A DNA stretch of 64,000 nt from Psychrobacter sp. M13. GTDB lineage: Bacteria; Pseudomonadota; Gammaproteobacteria; Pseudomonadales; Moraxellaceae. The notes below the pieces were generated by a model, which saw only the letters and a program-made list of their open reading frames with translations, did no database searches and was not told the DNA's origin. The translations under genes and the position numbers were made by a program. The DNA lies in NCBI RefSeq assembly GCF_030718935.1, contig NZ_CP132194.1:2294001-2358000 (forward strand), written 5' to 3'. Shown piece by piece: positions 48,161 to 57,133 of the stretch (position 1 is its first letter; every line of letters starts with the position of its first letter).

Positions 48161-48916
48161 CTATAAGCTCTCTTCTGCATCCTGACGCTTGATGACTTTA
48201 TGTTCATCTTCGCTATTATCCAATTTCCAGTAGCTTGAGATATATAAATGAGTTTTACTGACGTCTTTTTGCTTAAAGTATTGGCGTAGTGCGCGCATAC
48301 CATTAAATTCGCACGCTGCCCACACTGCAGGTGTACCGTCTAACCAGCTAAGCGCTTTAACACGCTCAAGTAGTGGATAATGACAGTCACTTGCCTGCGC
48401 ATTAACGACCCATTCAATCTCGATATTCTTTGGTTTTTTCAGAGACTGGATATCGTCTGCGCTTAATACCTCTATGACTGCATAACCAACGGCATCGGCT
48501 GGCAGCTGTGCCAAATTGACCGTGATGGCTGGTAGTGCGGTCATATCACCTGCTAACAAAAACCAATCTGCTTCGGAATTAATGTATTTTTTGGGACCTG
48601 GACCACCGATCATAATACTGTCACCAATTTTAGTCGTTTTTGCCCACTCGGATGCTGGCCCTTCAGCGCCTTGATGATTAAGACCGTGTAATACAAAATC
48701 GACATCTATCTCATGATCACGCTGCTGGATAATAGTATAGGTGCGCATGATAGGTTTTTGGCCTGTATCTTGCGTGAATATAAGTTTGATGTAGGCGCTT
48801 TCTTGCTCTGCTGGAAAATCTTTTATGCCTTCTCCTCCCAGCGTAATGCGGCGCATATTGGGCGTAATGTCAGTGATATTTTCAACTTCTAATATTCTTG
48901 GGCTAGGTTTAGTCAT
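48161..48916 (-). CDS. Siderophore-interacting protein (ferric-siderophore reductase, ViuB-like)
   Basis: A 251-residue cytoplasmic FAD enzyme that releases iron from ferric siderophores by reduction with NAD(P)H. N-terminal FAD fold NITDITPNMRRITLGGEGI, with PIMRTYTIIQ and DVDFVLHGLNHQGAEGPASE, then GGPGPKKYI, ADWFLLAGDMTALPAI and the C-terminal WAACEFNGMRALRQYF, HLYISSYWKLD, the SIP family marks. AAGGAT before the ATG. Confidence 0.94.
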   Translation of the reverse strand: MTKPSPRILEVENITDITPNMRRITLGGEGIKDFPAEQESAYIKLIFTQDTGQKPIMRTYTIIQQRDHEIDVDFVLHGLNHQGAEGPASEWAKTTKIGDSIMIGGPGPKKYINSEADWFLLAGDMTALPAITVNLAQLPADAVGYAVIEVLSADDIQSLKKPKNIEIEWVVNAQASDCHYPLLERVKALSWLDGTPAVWAACEFNGMRALRQYFKQKDVSKTHLYISSYWKLDNSEDEHKVIKRQDAEESL

Positions 48917-49126
48917 TTTTAGATCCTTATATTGATATAAGCATATTTGTTTGTTGTATCGTCGATATCAAATAAAATACAGACACTGTGTTAATAAAGG
49001 AGATAAGTACAAGGTTTCTTGCATGCTGCGCCTACGCTGATATGAAGCTACAAAAATTTATCCTAGTCTTACTGTACTTTGGTGTGCTGACCTAGCTATA
49101 AAGAATCCGCTTAAAACATAGGCTCT

Positions 49127-50425
49127 TTAGTGCCTTTCAACTGGTTTACCTTTACTTAGATTTTGTATGGCATTTTGGCGTCCTCTCCACCACAAATAGA
49201 CGCCAGTAACTGACAATATTGCCACTGCCAAACCAACCAATACTAAGAACACCTGATATAGCAGATGACCCGCCCCTTGACCAATGTGCCCCATATGTAA
49301 TGTCGATAGCCACTGATCGGTTTTGCTACCAAATGATGAATTCTGATAACCGAAATTCACTCTTTCAACTTTACCAGTGGCGGCATCAACGGTTATGGAA
49401 GACGCACCGCCCTTTTTACCAATATCTTTGTCAGTTTTAAAACGCATTTGCCACTGGCCGTCATCCTCAACCCAGCGAATGCCTAACAACTGCTGTACCT
49501 TTACACTCTTCTGTTGAGCAACGATATTAGCCTGCGCAGTTAAGTATTCGATACTGTTCGCTTTATCAACCACTGCGGCTGTATTTTTCTGGTTAAGCGT
49601 CTCTTTATTCGGCTCAGATGTAGATGCTTTTGGCCGACCTTCTCTTGTTTCAAGTCCTACAACTACTCGCATCGTAGGCTGATAAACCTCTTTTAAATTA
49701 AAGCCGACACTCGACCACGCAATGATGAACAGTATGACCCAAAGCCATAACCCAAAAGCATGATGTAGGTCATAATTGAGCTTAAAGGTATTGGTCTTAG
49801 TACGGATTTTCCACGCGGGTCGCCAGCGCTTAAGCCATGAGCTGCGTTTTTTATTAGGTTTTTTTTGCTTGGCTTGAGTGTTTTTGACTTTTCTTGGCAA
49901 AGTTAAATAAAAGCCAATAAAACAATTGATCGTCCATACCAATGAAACGATACCTAAAATTAGCTTACCGATATCACCAAGTAATAGATCACGGTGTAGC
50001 CAAAATACCTTATACATGGTATTGCGCCATGCCCACTGTTCTCTATCACGAGTGCCGATGATAGCGCCTGTGTAGGGATCGACATAGACCTCATGAAATG
50101 GCGCTGTTACTTGAGCACTCACCTGTTTGCCATACGCTCTATCAACTGCAAATACCGCTGAGCGTGCAGGCTCAATTGAGGTTGGCATAGAGGAGAACTT
50201 ATAATCAGGATAAGCGCTAATGACACGGTCGTGAAGCATCGCTATGGGTAATTGAGGTGTATCTACAGCTTTAATATAAGCCAATTTATGATTAAATCGC
50301 TCATCGAGATCATCGTAAAATGCTAATAACGACCCTGTGATACCCGCGATTATTAAGAAGCCTGCTATTACAAGTCCAGTATAACGATGTATCAAAAGGC
50401 AGGCTTTACGAGGACTAAATGTCAT
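49127..50425 (-). CDS. PepSY-domain membrane protein (iron-uptake associated)
   Basis: A 432-residue inner-membrane protein with four helices: near residues 15-35 (YTGLVIAGFLIIAGITGSLL), about 155-175, about 220-240 and near the end (VFLVLVGLAVAILSVTGVYL). The first helix is followed by FYDDLDERFNHKL and a periplasmic PepSY part (EVYVDPYTGAIIGTRDREQW, HRDLLLGDIGKLILG, SITVDAATGKVERVNFG, LHMGHIGQGAGHLLYQVFLV). This layout is common beside TonB-dependent receptors and may reduce or handle ferric siderophores (inference). It lies downstream of the receptor gene on the same strand, 88 bp apart. Confidence 0.85.
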   Translation of the reverse strand: MTFSPRKACLLIHRYTGLVIAGFLIIAGITGSLLAFYDDLDERFNHKLAYIKAVDTPQLPIAMLHDRVISAYPDYKFSSMPTSIEPARSAVFAVDRAYGKQVSAQVTAPFHEVYVDPYTGAIIGTRDREQWAWRNTMYKVFWLHRDLLLGDIGKLILGIVSLVWTINCFIGFYLTLPRKVKNTQAKQKKPNKKRSSWLKRWRPAWKIRTKTNTFKLNYDLHHAFGLWLWVILFIIAWSSVGFNLKEVYQPTMRVVVGLETREGRPKASTSEPNKETLNQKNTAAVVDKANSIEYLTAQANIVAQQKSVKVQQLLGIRWVEDDGQWQMRFKTDKDIGKKGGASSITVDAATGKVERVNFGYQNSSFGSKTDQWLSTLHMGHIGQGAGHLLYQVFLVLVGLAVAILSVTGVYLWWRGRQNAIQNLSKGKPVERH

Positions 50426-50513
50426 GGATGACTCTATTTATAGTAATTTTTACGAAAAAATACCAGCCCTTCTTATTAGAAAAGCTAGTATGAAATTTCA
50501 GGATGGCGTTTGC

Positions 50514-52589
50514 TTAAAATTGATAGCTCAGAGATGCCTTAATATTACGACCAGCCTCAAAGTCAGTAGAGGCATCCGCTGTCGTATTAAGACGAGAGGA
50601 ATGGCTAGCATAAGTTTCATCAAATAGGTTATACACCCCAAGCGTTGCGGTGACATTATCAAGCTGACGCGGTGCATAGTTCATATACACATCATGCACA
50701 TCATAGTTTGGCTTGGTATCTCCCTGATTATCGGTAATGGATGCGACATAAGTACTGCGCCATCCTAAACCTACGATATCGCTTGGCTTATAATTTAAGT
50801 TCACCATATAGCGATCACCTGAGTCGGCACTACCGCCACTCACTGAGGGAATACTATCACCGGTTTGGTCGCCCTCGCTACGCGCGCGTGAATAGCTCAG
50901 TCCCATGCCAAAGTTAGCAGTACTATAGTCAGCCGCCAGCTCAACGCCCTTGATCTCATAGTCTTCATCGCTATTGATCATACCTTGACAGTCTTGCAAG
51001 TTACCAGACGCGCCGCGCTCACCAGTCGTACAGTTAAGACCATAGCGACCAGCACGATCGCCGGTTCTGACAAATTGCTGATAGTTTTCGATATCAGTTA
51101 TGAAGTATTTGGCACTCAATTGTAGTGCGTCATCAGCTACTGTCAACCCGCGTAGCGTTGTTGCAATACCGACCTCAGCATTAGAGCCTTCTTCTGGCTT
51201 TAGATCATCATTGACATAAATACCAGCACCATTGCTATTGAAGACGGCCTGCCCTAAGTCAGGACCATTGAATAGTTGCGTATAGCTGGCAAATACTTGC
51301 GTACTAGGGGCAATCTCGTAACTGGCCGCTAGTGCGCCAACGACATTGTCATACGTCTGACCGCCCGAGATAAATTCTGGTGATTTATAACGATCATAGC
51401 GTACGCCAGGAGTTAAGGTGAGTTTGCCTATATTCCATTGATCCTCGACGTATACAGAAGTATTAGTTGCTTCATCACCCCCTCTTTTTTCAAAGTCTCT
51501 GGATAAATCGGATTCTTTTTTATAGTGCTCAACCCCTGTGATGAGCTTATGAGTGCCTTTAATACCTTCAATAACGCTACTGTCAATCAAGCTAGTATTC
51601 TGAATTTTACCGCCTGTCGTTTTTACCGTTGCATCAAACTCATAGCGCCCTACATTATCAGAGTCACGTAATATTTGCGTCTCTGTCTGGTAGAGGTTGG
51701 TGTCGATATCAATCAGTTGACTTGCAGGATTATAGCTGTGATCAAGCGAATAAGTATCACGGCTTACCTTTTGCGGTATAGGATCATCGGTTAAGCTTGG
51801 AAAGTCAGGACGAAACGGAAAGACACCTTCTTTGTCTGTACGGCTAAAGCTTGCGCCTACGTGGTGATCATTGCCAATGTAAGCGCCCGCTTTTAATAAA
51901 ATATTCTCGCCTTCACTATCTTCAAAAAGCTCACGGCCGCTACCATCTTCGCCAGAATTGGCATCTCGCTTACTATAATAAGCCAATAGATCGATGTTAT
52001 CAGTCGGCGCGCCATAGATAGTGACTGCGGTTAGTAGCTCATCGTTATTGCTGGCATAACCTGCTTTTAATTTAGCCCCTACTTTTTGGCCTGGCTTAAG
52101 TAAGTCTGCCGCATCTACTGTTTCAAAAGCCACAGCGCCGCCCAAAGCATCGTTGCCAAGCGTGACGGAATTATTACCTACTGAGACTTCTGCTTGTTTT
52201 AGCAAATCTGGGTCAATCGTCACATCGCCCATGTGATAAAACAGAGCGCCCTCTTGACGTGCGCCATCGATCGTCACTTTTAGATTGGTATCATCAAGGC
52301 CGCGTACTCGTACTCGTTGATTGATTGTTGAGGTGCCCCCTACTGTGACACCGGGTATGACATCCAAAAAATCACTCAAGTGATCGGCTTGTGCCGCTGG
52401 TGTATAGTCATCTATGTACACAGAGTCCTCTTGCACTTTATCACGTACCGAAGTATTGGCTGTTACTGTGATGGTCTGCAGAGTAGTGTTAGGCATAGTA
52501 TTGGCTTCATTGGCACTGGCCGCTTGTGAGACGAGCGCTGCCGCTATAGCCATGGATAATACGCTTAAACGATTAACTTTTACATTCAT
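50514..52589 (-). CDS. TonB-dependent outer-membrane receptor (siderophore or haem type)
   Basis: A 691-residue receptor. Signal peptide ending QAASA before NEANTMPN; TonB box TLQTITVTAN; plug domain with LSDFLDVIPGVTVGGTSTIN, VRVRGLDDTNLKVTIDGARQ and SVTLGNDALGGAVAFETVDA; then a 22-strand barrel ending ASLSYQF. The start is the ATG at 52589. The sequence recalls the haem/transferrin-type subgroup in the RVRGLDDTNLKVTIDGARQ block, but the neighbours (siderophore ABC transporter, ViuB-like reductase) favour a catecholate siderophore. The substrate is unresolved. A Fur-like site lies upstream. Confidence 0.93.
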   Translation of the reverse strand: MNVKVNRLSVLSMAIAAALVSQAASANEANTMPNTTLQTITVTANTSVRDKVQEDSVYIDDYTPAAQADHLSDFLDVIPGVTVGGTSTINQRVRVRGLDDTNLKVTIDGARQEGALFYHMGDVTIDPDLLKQAEVSVGNNSVTLGNDALGGAVAFETVDAADLLKPGQKVGAKLKAGYASNNDELLTAVTIYGAPTDNIDLLAYYSKRDANSGEDGSGRELFEDSEGENILLKAGAYIGNDHHVGASFSRTDKEGVFPFRPDFPSLTDDPIPQKVSRDTYSLDHSYNPASQLIDIDTNLYQTETQILRDSDNVGRYEFDATVKTTGGKIQNTSLIDSSVIEGIKGTHKLITGVEHYKKESDLSRDFEKRGGDEATNTSVYVEDQWNIGKLTLTPGVRYDRYKSPEFISGGQTYDNVVGALAASYEIAPSTQVFASYTQLFNGPDLGQAVFNSNGAGIYVNDDLKPEEGSNAEVGIATTLRGLTVADDALQLSAKYFITDIENYQQFVRTGDRAGRYGLNCTTGERGASGNLQDCQGMINSDEDYEIKGVELAADYSTANFGMGLSYSRARSEGDQTGDSIPSVSGGSADSGDRYMVNLNYKPSDIVGLGWRSTYVASITDNQGDTKPNYDVHDVYMNYAPRQLDNVTATLGVYNLFDETYASHSSRLNTTADASTDFEAGRNIKASLSYQF

Positions 52590-52708
52590 AATTAACTCAC
52601 TGATAGTATTTATTGACAATCACAATAGGTATCAACATTAATATTATTTAAATATAGCTCCCTATCAGTAATACTTATCGACAATAGGACTCTTAAATAT
52701 TAACAATA

Positions 52709-52731
52709 ATGTTAATGATAATTATTACTAT
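52709..52731. promoter_or_regulatory. Fur-box-like site before the TonB-dependent receptor
   Basis: AATGTTAATGATAATTATT contains the GATAAT-type repeats of the Fur box, about 120 bp upstream of the receptor ATG. Confidence 0.6.
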
Positions 52732-52973
52732 TTACATAAAGAACGTCATGATAACTAACTAAGTATAATTAAGCAACACTGCTAAAGAATATTTTGGTCT
52801 TTTTATCTAGGTCATATCTATAATCTGAACGTATAGGACTAAATGAGCTAAAAAGGCTAAATGTTGGCAGGGATGTGTCAAATAGCTCATCAATATCTCG
52901 ATATTAATAGCGCTATTATCCTAGCTCTGCTGCAATTTCGCTCTATAAATAGCAGCATTTTTATCACTATTTT

Positions 52974-53012
52974 CAAATTGAGGACACGCCCTAGGGTCTG
53001 TCATTTCATTCA
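52974..53012. repeat. Two abutting transposon-end-like sequences (relic)
   Basis: CAAATTGAGGACACGCCCTA meets AGGGTCTGTCATTTCATTC at a CTAG junction. The second part begins like the terminal repeat of the MITE at 60600 (AGGGTCTGTTGA). No transposase or second end is seen nearby. Apart from this and the two regulatory sites, the 52590-53374 gap holds nothing I recognise. Confidence 0.3.
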
Positions 53013-53208
53013 AAACTCTCGTTTTTATTTAACTTTTGACTTTTTATCACTATTTTTCAGAAGAAAAACTTTGTATGACCAGATTTTTATAAACCTCTCA
53101 TTACTATTACTATAAGCAACGTTTTATATCTTTACTTTTGTAAAATAATTGCATTTTGAGAAAAAAAACATTGCAATCACTTACCTTTTCGCTATACCCT
53201 AGAGATAA

Positions 53209-53224
53209 CTGACCAAATGGTCAG
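53209..53224. promoter_or_regulatory. RutR-type operator before the urate permease
   Basis: CTGACCA-AA-TGGTCAG, a perfect palindrome with 7-bp arms, matching the known RutR site TTGACCAnnTGGTCAA at all but the outer bases. It lies 151 bp before the permease ATG. Confidence 0.7.
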
Positions 53225-53374
53225 CTTTTATATACGTATTGATCAATAAAATTAGCCAGTGACAGTTGGTTTATTTTATTAATTAGCACAAGGACAAGTG
53301 TGATTCTTTACTGGCTCTACATTCAGATAGCCAGCAAAGATAGGACTGCAAAGTTACTTTAAAAGGAAGCAATT

Positions 53375-54781
53375 ATGAGTGAAGTCAAAGGTAATCCTGA
53401 TCTGCTGTATGGTCTACATGACCGTCCAGCGCCAATGAAAGCTTTCTTAGGTGCTGTTCAGCACGTTTTAGCTGCTTTTGTTGGCGTTATCACACCCTCA
53501 TTAATCATCGGTGGTGCTTTAGGTTTAGGGGAACATATTCCCTACCTTATTAGTATGGCGCTGATGGTATCTGGTGTTGCTACTTTTATCCAAACCCGTA
53601 CAATTGGTCCTATAGGTTCAGGGCTTATGGCACTGCAAGGAACCAGTTTTGGTTTCTTAGCTGCGGTATTAGCCGCAGGTTTTGTCGTAAAAAACCGCGG
53701 CGGTAGTCCAGAGGAGATTCTCTCAGTTATCTTTGGCGTCACCTTTTTAGCCGCTTTTGTCGAGATATTCTTGAGTCAGTTCATCACTAGGCTTAAATCC
53801 TTGATGAGTCCTATCGTTACCGGTTGCGTTATCGTCACCATTGGTCTATCGCTAACTAAAGTTGGTCTTACTGATTTAGCAGGCGGTGTTGGTGCCGAAG
53901 ATTTTGGTAGCATACCGAATTTATTGCTAGGCGGTGGGGTATTAATTAGTGTCGTGCTTATTAGTATCGTCCCTAATAAAGTGATTCGTTCTAGCGCTAT
54001 TTTTATTGGTCTAATATTAGGCTTAGTTGTCGCCGCATTTATGGGTCGCATTGACTTTTCATTAGTATCACAAGCGCCATTATTAACAGTACCTGTGCCA
54101 TTTAAATTTGGTTTTGCTTTTGATTGGCAAGCTTTTATTCCTATTGCCTTTATGTATATCATTACCAGTATTGAGACTGCAGGTGATCTAACGGCAACAT
54201 CCATGATCTCAGGCGAGCCTATCAAAGGCCCACTCTATGAGAAACGCATTAAAGGTGGGGTGTTAGCCGATGGTGTAAACTCTGCCATTGCGGGTATATT
54301 TAACAGCTTCCCTGTTACTACTTTTAGTCAGAATAACGGTGTCATTCAGATGACGGGTATTGCCAGTCGTTATGTTGGCTTCTATGTTGGTGGTATCTTG
54401 TTCTTTATGGGTCTGTTCCCCATTCTTGGTGCTATCTTCACTCAGCTACCAAAGCCTGTCGTTGGCGGAGTTACGCTACTCATGTTTGCTACAGTAGCTA
54501 CTGCTGGTATTCGTATTTTATCAACGGTTAACTTTACTCATCGTAATATTCTGATCATTGCCACCTCTTTGGGTCTTGGTTTGGGCGTCGCTTTTGTGCC
54601 TGATGTGTTCGCACAAATGCCACAGATGTTCCGTAATATCTTTGGTTCAGCAATTACGATGTCAGGTGTCATCGCTATTGTTCTTGATACGATTTTGCCG
54701 AAGAATTATGGTGTTGAGTATGATACTGAAGAGCAGCATTTAGAAGATGGTCTTAAACCACCTAGACAAAAGGTATCTTAA
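53375..54781 (+). CDS. Purine (urate/xanthine) permease, NCS2 family
   Basis: A 468-residue inner-membrane symporter with 14 predicted helices. NCS2 marks: VQHVLAAFVGVITPSLIIGG, GPIGSGLMALQGTSFGF, TSIETAGDLTATSMISGEPI with the substrate-binding Glu, and TTFSQNNGVIQMTGIASRY containing the QNNG motif. This is the xanthine/uric acid branch rather than the uracil branch. Its place at the head of the urate breakdown cluster and behind a RutR-like operator makes urate or xanthine the likely substrate. AAGGA before the ATG. Confidence 0.88.
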   Translation: MSEVKGNPDLLYGLHDRPAPMKAFLGAVQHVLAAFVGVITPSLIIGGALGLGEHIPYLISMALMVSGVATFIQTRTIGPIGSGLMALQGTSFGFLAAVLAAGFVVKNRGGSPEEILSVIFGVTFLAAFVEIFLSQFITRLKSLMSPIVTGCVIVTIGLSLTKVGLTDLAGGVGAEDFGSIPNLLLGGGVLISVVLISIVPNKVIRSSAIFIGLILGLVVAAFMGRIDFSLVSQAPLLTVPVPFKFGFAFDWQAFIPIAFMYIITSIETAGDLTATSMISGEPIKGPLYEKRIKGGVLADGVNSAIAGIFNSFPVTTFSQNNGVIQMTGIASRYVGFYVGGILFFMGLFPILGAIFTQLPKPVVGGVTLLMFATVATAGIRILSTVNFTHRNILIIATSLGLGLGVAFVPDVFAQMPQMFRNIFGSAITMSGVIAIVLDTILPKNYGVEYDTEEQHLEDGLKPPRQKVS

Positions 54782-54814
54782 TTTAGAACCTTTGCTTTAA
54801 AATAATAGTGTGAA

Positions 54815-54848
54815 TAGGGCGCAGTAAATATATCTTTACTGCGCCCTA
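54815..54848. terminator. Strong hairpin after the urate permease
   Basis: TAGGGCGCAGTAAA pairs perfectly over 14 bp with TTTACTGCGCCCTA, loop 6 nt. It lies between the permease and the convergent TetR gene; no long T-run follows, so termination strength is uncertain. Confidence 0.7.
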
Positions 54849-55061
54849 AGCTTATCTAGATTGGTGTATAACGACTAAAAGGCTTGCAATTGTCAAAACG
54901 AGATAAAATATTTTTTAGTTATATGAAATACATAACTGATGCATTGGTTTTATAGATCAACATACAAAATAAGTATATTTGCTTAAACTTTTATAAGCTT
55001 ATCAACCTATCTGAGCTAACTTATCGTAGTTTTCGCCTTTATCTCTTTGATAGGGACTGTT

Positions 55062-55727
55062 TTATTCAATACCACAACCGCGCAAGATAAACGGCACCAA
55101 AAAGTCAGCGGCTCGTGCTTCATCTTCTTTATCGTAAGCTTCTTTTTGCATTAAGCCCACGATTTCAGTTTCGAATTCAGCATAACGTTGGGTAGTGGCC
55201 CAGATCAGTATTAGTAACTGTAGGGGATCAGCAATACCAATCTTGCCTTGGCTGTACCATGACGTCATCACTTGCGTCTTGTCAAGTGCCCAATCTCTCA
55301 TCGTTGTTGACATAAAGTCATGTAAGTGCGGTGCACCGCCGATGACCTCAATAGCAAATAGCTTATGACGATTGGGATGGGCAAAAGCTTGATGTAACTT
55401 AGTACGTACAAACTTCTCTATGACTGTCTTGGGATCACTATCGACCGTCATAGTGACTAGGCCATCATTCCATTCTTCAATGATGGCGCGTAATACTACT
55501 TTGTAAAGATTGCGCTTATTCTTAAAGTAATAGTGAATATTGGCTTTGGGTAGCCCTGCTCGATCAGCGATACCTTGCATGGTAGCACCGCGATAGCTTT
55601 GCAGGACGAACTCTTCTTCAGCAGCATGTAAGATAATGGCCTGATTATGGGCGCGTATACTGTGCTGACTTCGATGAAGGGATGTCTCTGTTGCATCTGA
55701 ATCTTTGAGGTGATTATTTTGAGTCAT
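55062..55727 (-). CDS. TetR-family regulator, RutR-like
   Basis: A 221-residue DNA-binding protein. The N-terminal helix-turn-helix (AIILHAAEEEFVLQSYRGAT, IADRAGLPKANIHYYFKNK) is TetR type. The C-terminal part (RNLYKVVLRAIIEEWNDGL, FAIEVIGGAPHLHDFM, LILIWATTQRYAEFETEIV) fits the RutR ligand-binding domain, which in E. coli senses uracil or thymine. Here it lies inside the urate cluster, divergent from uraD, with a near-palindromic operator in the shared control region. A purine-pathway compound may be its signal (inference). Confidence 0.88.
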   Translation of the reverse strand: MTQNNHLKDSDATETSLHRSQHSIRAHNQAIILHAAEEEFVLQSYRGATMQGIADRAGLPKANIHYYFKNKRNLYKVVLRAIIEEWNDGLVTMTVDSDPKTVIEKFVRTKLHQAFAHPNRHKLFAIEVIGGAPHLHDFMSTTMRDWALDKTQVMTSWYSQGKIGIADPLQLLILIWATTQRYAEFETEIVGLMQKEAYDKEDEARAADFLVPFILRGCGIE

Positions 55728-55854
55728 AACAGTCGTAACCTAGATTATTTCAGGATTTTTACTAAGAATATACGGCATTATCTCTAATATAGAAAATAAA
55801 TATAACTTTTTTTGGCATATACCGCGACAAATGGAAGTTTTTTGTATAAAATAG

Positions 55855-55870
55855 TTGACCAAATAGTCAG
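55855..55870. promoter_or_regulatory. RutR-type operator between the tetR gene and uraD
   Basis: TTGACCA-AA-TAGTCAG is an imperfect version of the RutR palindrome in the divergent control region, allowing autoregulation and control of uraD. Confidence 0.6.
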
Positions 55871-56008
55871 GTTTTAGCACAATAGACAATATTAGACCAA
55901 ATATGATTTGATTAATATCACTTTAATAGATGATTTTTCGGTTTAAACTGTCATCAATTAGCAAATGCTAATTTTATAAATTATAAATGATAAGAAAAGG
56001 ATGTCACT

Positions 56009-56530
56009 ATGAGCTTAACCTTAGCGCAATTCAATCAGTTAGACAATGCAGAGTCTACTGCAACGCTGCTGACTTGCTGTACTAGCAGTGCTTGGGCGAG
56101 CAGTTTAGCTGCTGAGCGCCCTTTTAGCGATATTGATGCTATGTTAAGCGCTAGTAATGAGGCGTGGAACAAAGCACAAACCAGTGAGGCCAATTTAATA
56201 GAAGCTTTTGATGGTCATCCGCAAATCGGTAATGTTGCTACGCTCAAAGAGAAGTACCGCAATACGCAAGACAGTGCCGCTCACGAGCAATCAGGAGCTA
56301 GCGAAGCGGATGATCAAGTCTTAGAGGACCTTGCGCAAGGTAATCAAGACTATCTTGATAAGTTTGGCTTTATCTTTATTGTTTTTGCGACGGGCAAAAG
56401 CGCTCAGCAAATGCTAGACCTATTGATGGCTCGTCTACCAAATGATCGTGACACTGAGCTGGCTAATGCTTCAGCTGAGCAAAACAAAATCACTCGCTTA
56501 CGTATTCAAAAGCTATTTGGCCAAGCTTAA
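56009..56530 (+). CDS. uraD: 2-oxo-4-hydroxy-4-carboxy-5-ureidoimidazoline (OHCU) decarboxylase
   Basis: A 173-residue cytoplasmic enzyme, third step from urate to S-allantoin. LTLAQFNQLDNAESTATLLT, the catalytic His in EAFDGHPQIGNV, SGASEADDQVLEDLAQGNQD and FGFIFIVFATGKSAQQML are the family blocks; length is usual. AAGGATG before the ATG. It is followed after 72 bp by uraH and then puuD, the enzymes of the two preceding steps. Confidence 0.95.
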   Translation: MSLTLAQFNQLDNAESTATLLTCCTSSAWASSLAAERPFSDIDAMLSASNEAWNKAQTSEANLIEAFDGHPQIGNVATLKEKYRNTQDSAAHEQSGASEADDQVLEDLAQGNQDYLDKFGFIFIVFATGKSAQQMLDLLMARLPNDRDTELANASAEQNKITRLRIQKLFGQA

Positions 56531-56602
56531 GCGGCACTTTATAACTAAGCATTGATTGCTTGTATTCAAATAAATCTAATTATTATAAATAAAGGAAATA
56601 TT

Positions 56603-56971
56603 ATGTCAGCTACTCTATCCTCACATATTTTAGACACTCATCTTGGTAAGCCTGCGGCTGATATCGACCTAACTCTGCATCGCATCAAAGACGGTGGTGG
56701 GGCCACTTTACTAGCGAATGGTACCACTAACGACGATGGTCGCGTAACGCCAGATGGCTGGCAGTTTGACTCAGCTGTTGATAGCAGCGAGCAGAATCTA
56801 AGCGCTGGTCGTTATACCATAACTTTCGATACGCAATCTTATTTTGACACGCAAAAGCTAAAAGCTTTTTATCCACAAGTTATCATTGATTTTGTGGTGA
56901 GCGATGACGGTCATTATCATATCCCGCTATTACTTAGCGCGCACGGCTATGGTACTTATCGCGGCTCATAA
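56603..56971 (+). CDS. uraH: 5-hydroxyisourate hydrolase
   Basis: A 122-residue transthyretin-like enzyme that opens the ring of 5-hydroxyisourate. LSSHILDTHLGKPAADI with the catalytic His, DDGRVTPDGW, FYPQVIIDFVVSDDGHYHIP, and the C-terminal YRGS that marks the enzyme against true transthyretin. The start ATG at 56603 has AAGGA upstream; the longer frame from 56552 is rejected. A hairpin (AAGCCTTGAG/CTCAAGGCTT, 56977-57006) without a T-run lies between it and puuD. Confidence 0.95.
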   Translation: MSATLSSHILDTHLGKPAADIDLTLHRIKDGGGATLLANGTTNDDGRVTPDGWQFDSAVDSSEQNLSAGRYTITFDTQSYFDTQKLKAFYPQVIIDFVVSDDGHYHIPLLLSAHGYGTYRGS

Positions 56972-56976
56972 TTAAA

Positions 56977-57006
56977 AAGCCTTGAGTAGTTAGATGCTCA
57001 AGGCTT
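56977..57006 (+). terminator. Hairpin between uraH and puuD
   Basis: Perfect 10-bp stem AAGCCTTGAG / CTCAAGGCTT with a 10-nt loop; no T-run on the plus strand, so it may attenuate or protect mRNA rather than fully terminate. Confidence 0.5.
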
Positions 57007-57133
57007 AAGTAAGCGGCAACAGCCATAGATTAGTACAGATATAAAAAGGCAAGGAAGCGCTTGTAACACCGAGCATGTAAGCAATAATCGTTACAAGTTA
57101 CCAAGACATAGCAACAAAAAAGGACACTGCCAC

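Noticed and set aside
52861..53115. 84-codon plus-strand frame upstream of the urate permease
   Set aside because: It has an AAGG before the ATG but runs across two transposon-end relics, with low-complexity hydrophobic sequence; judged chance.
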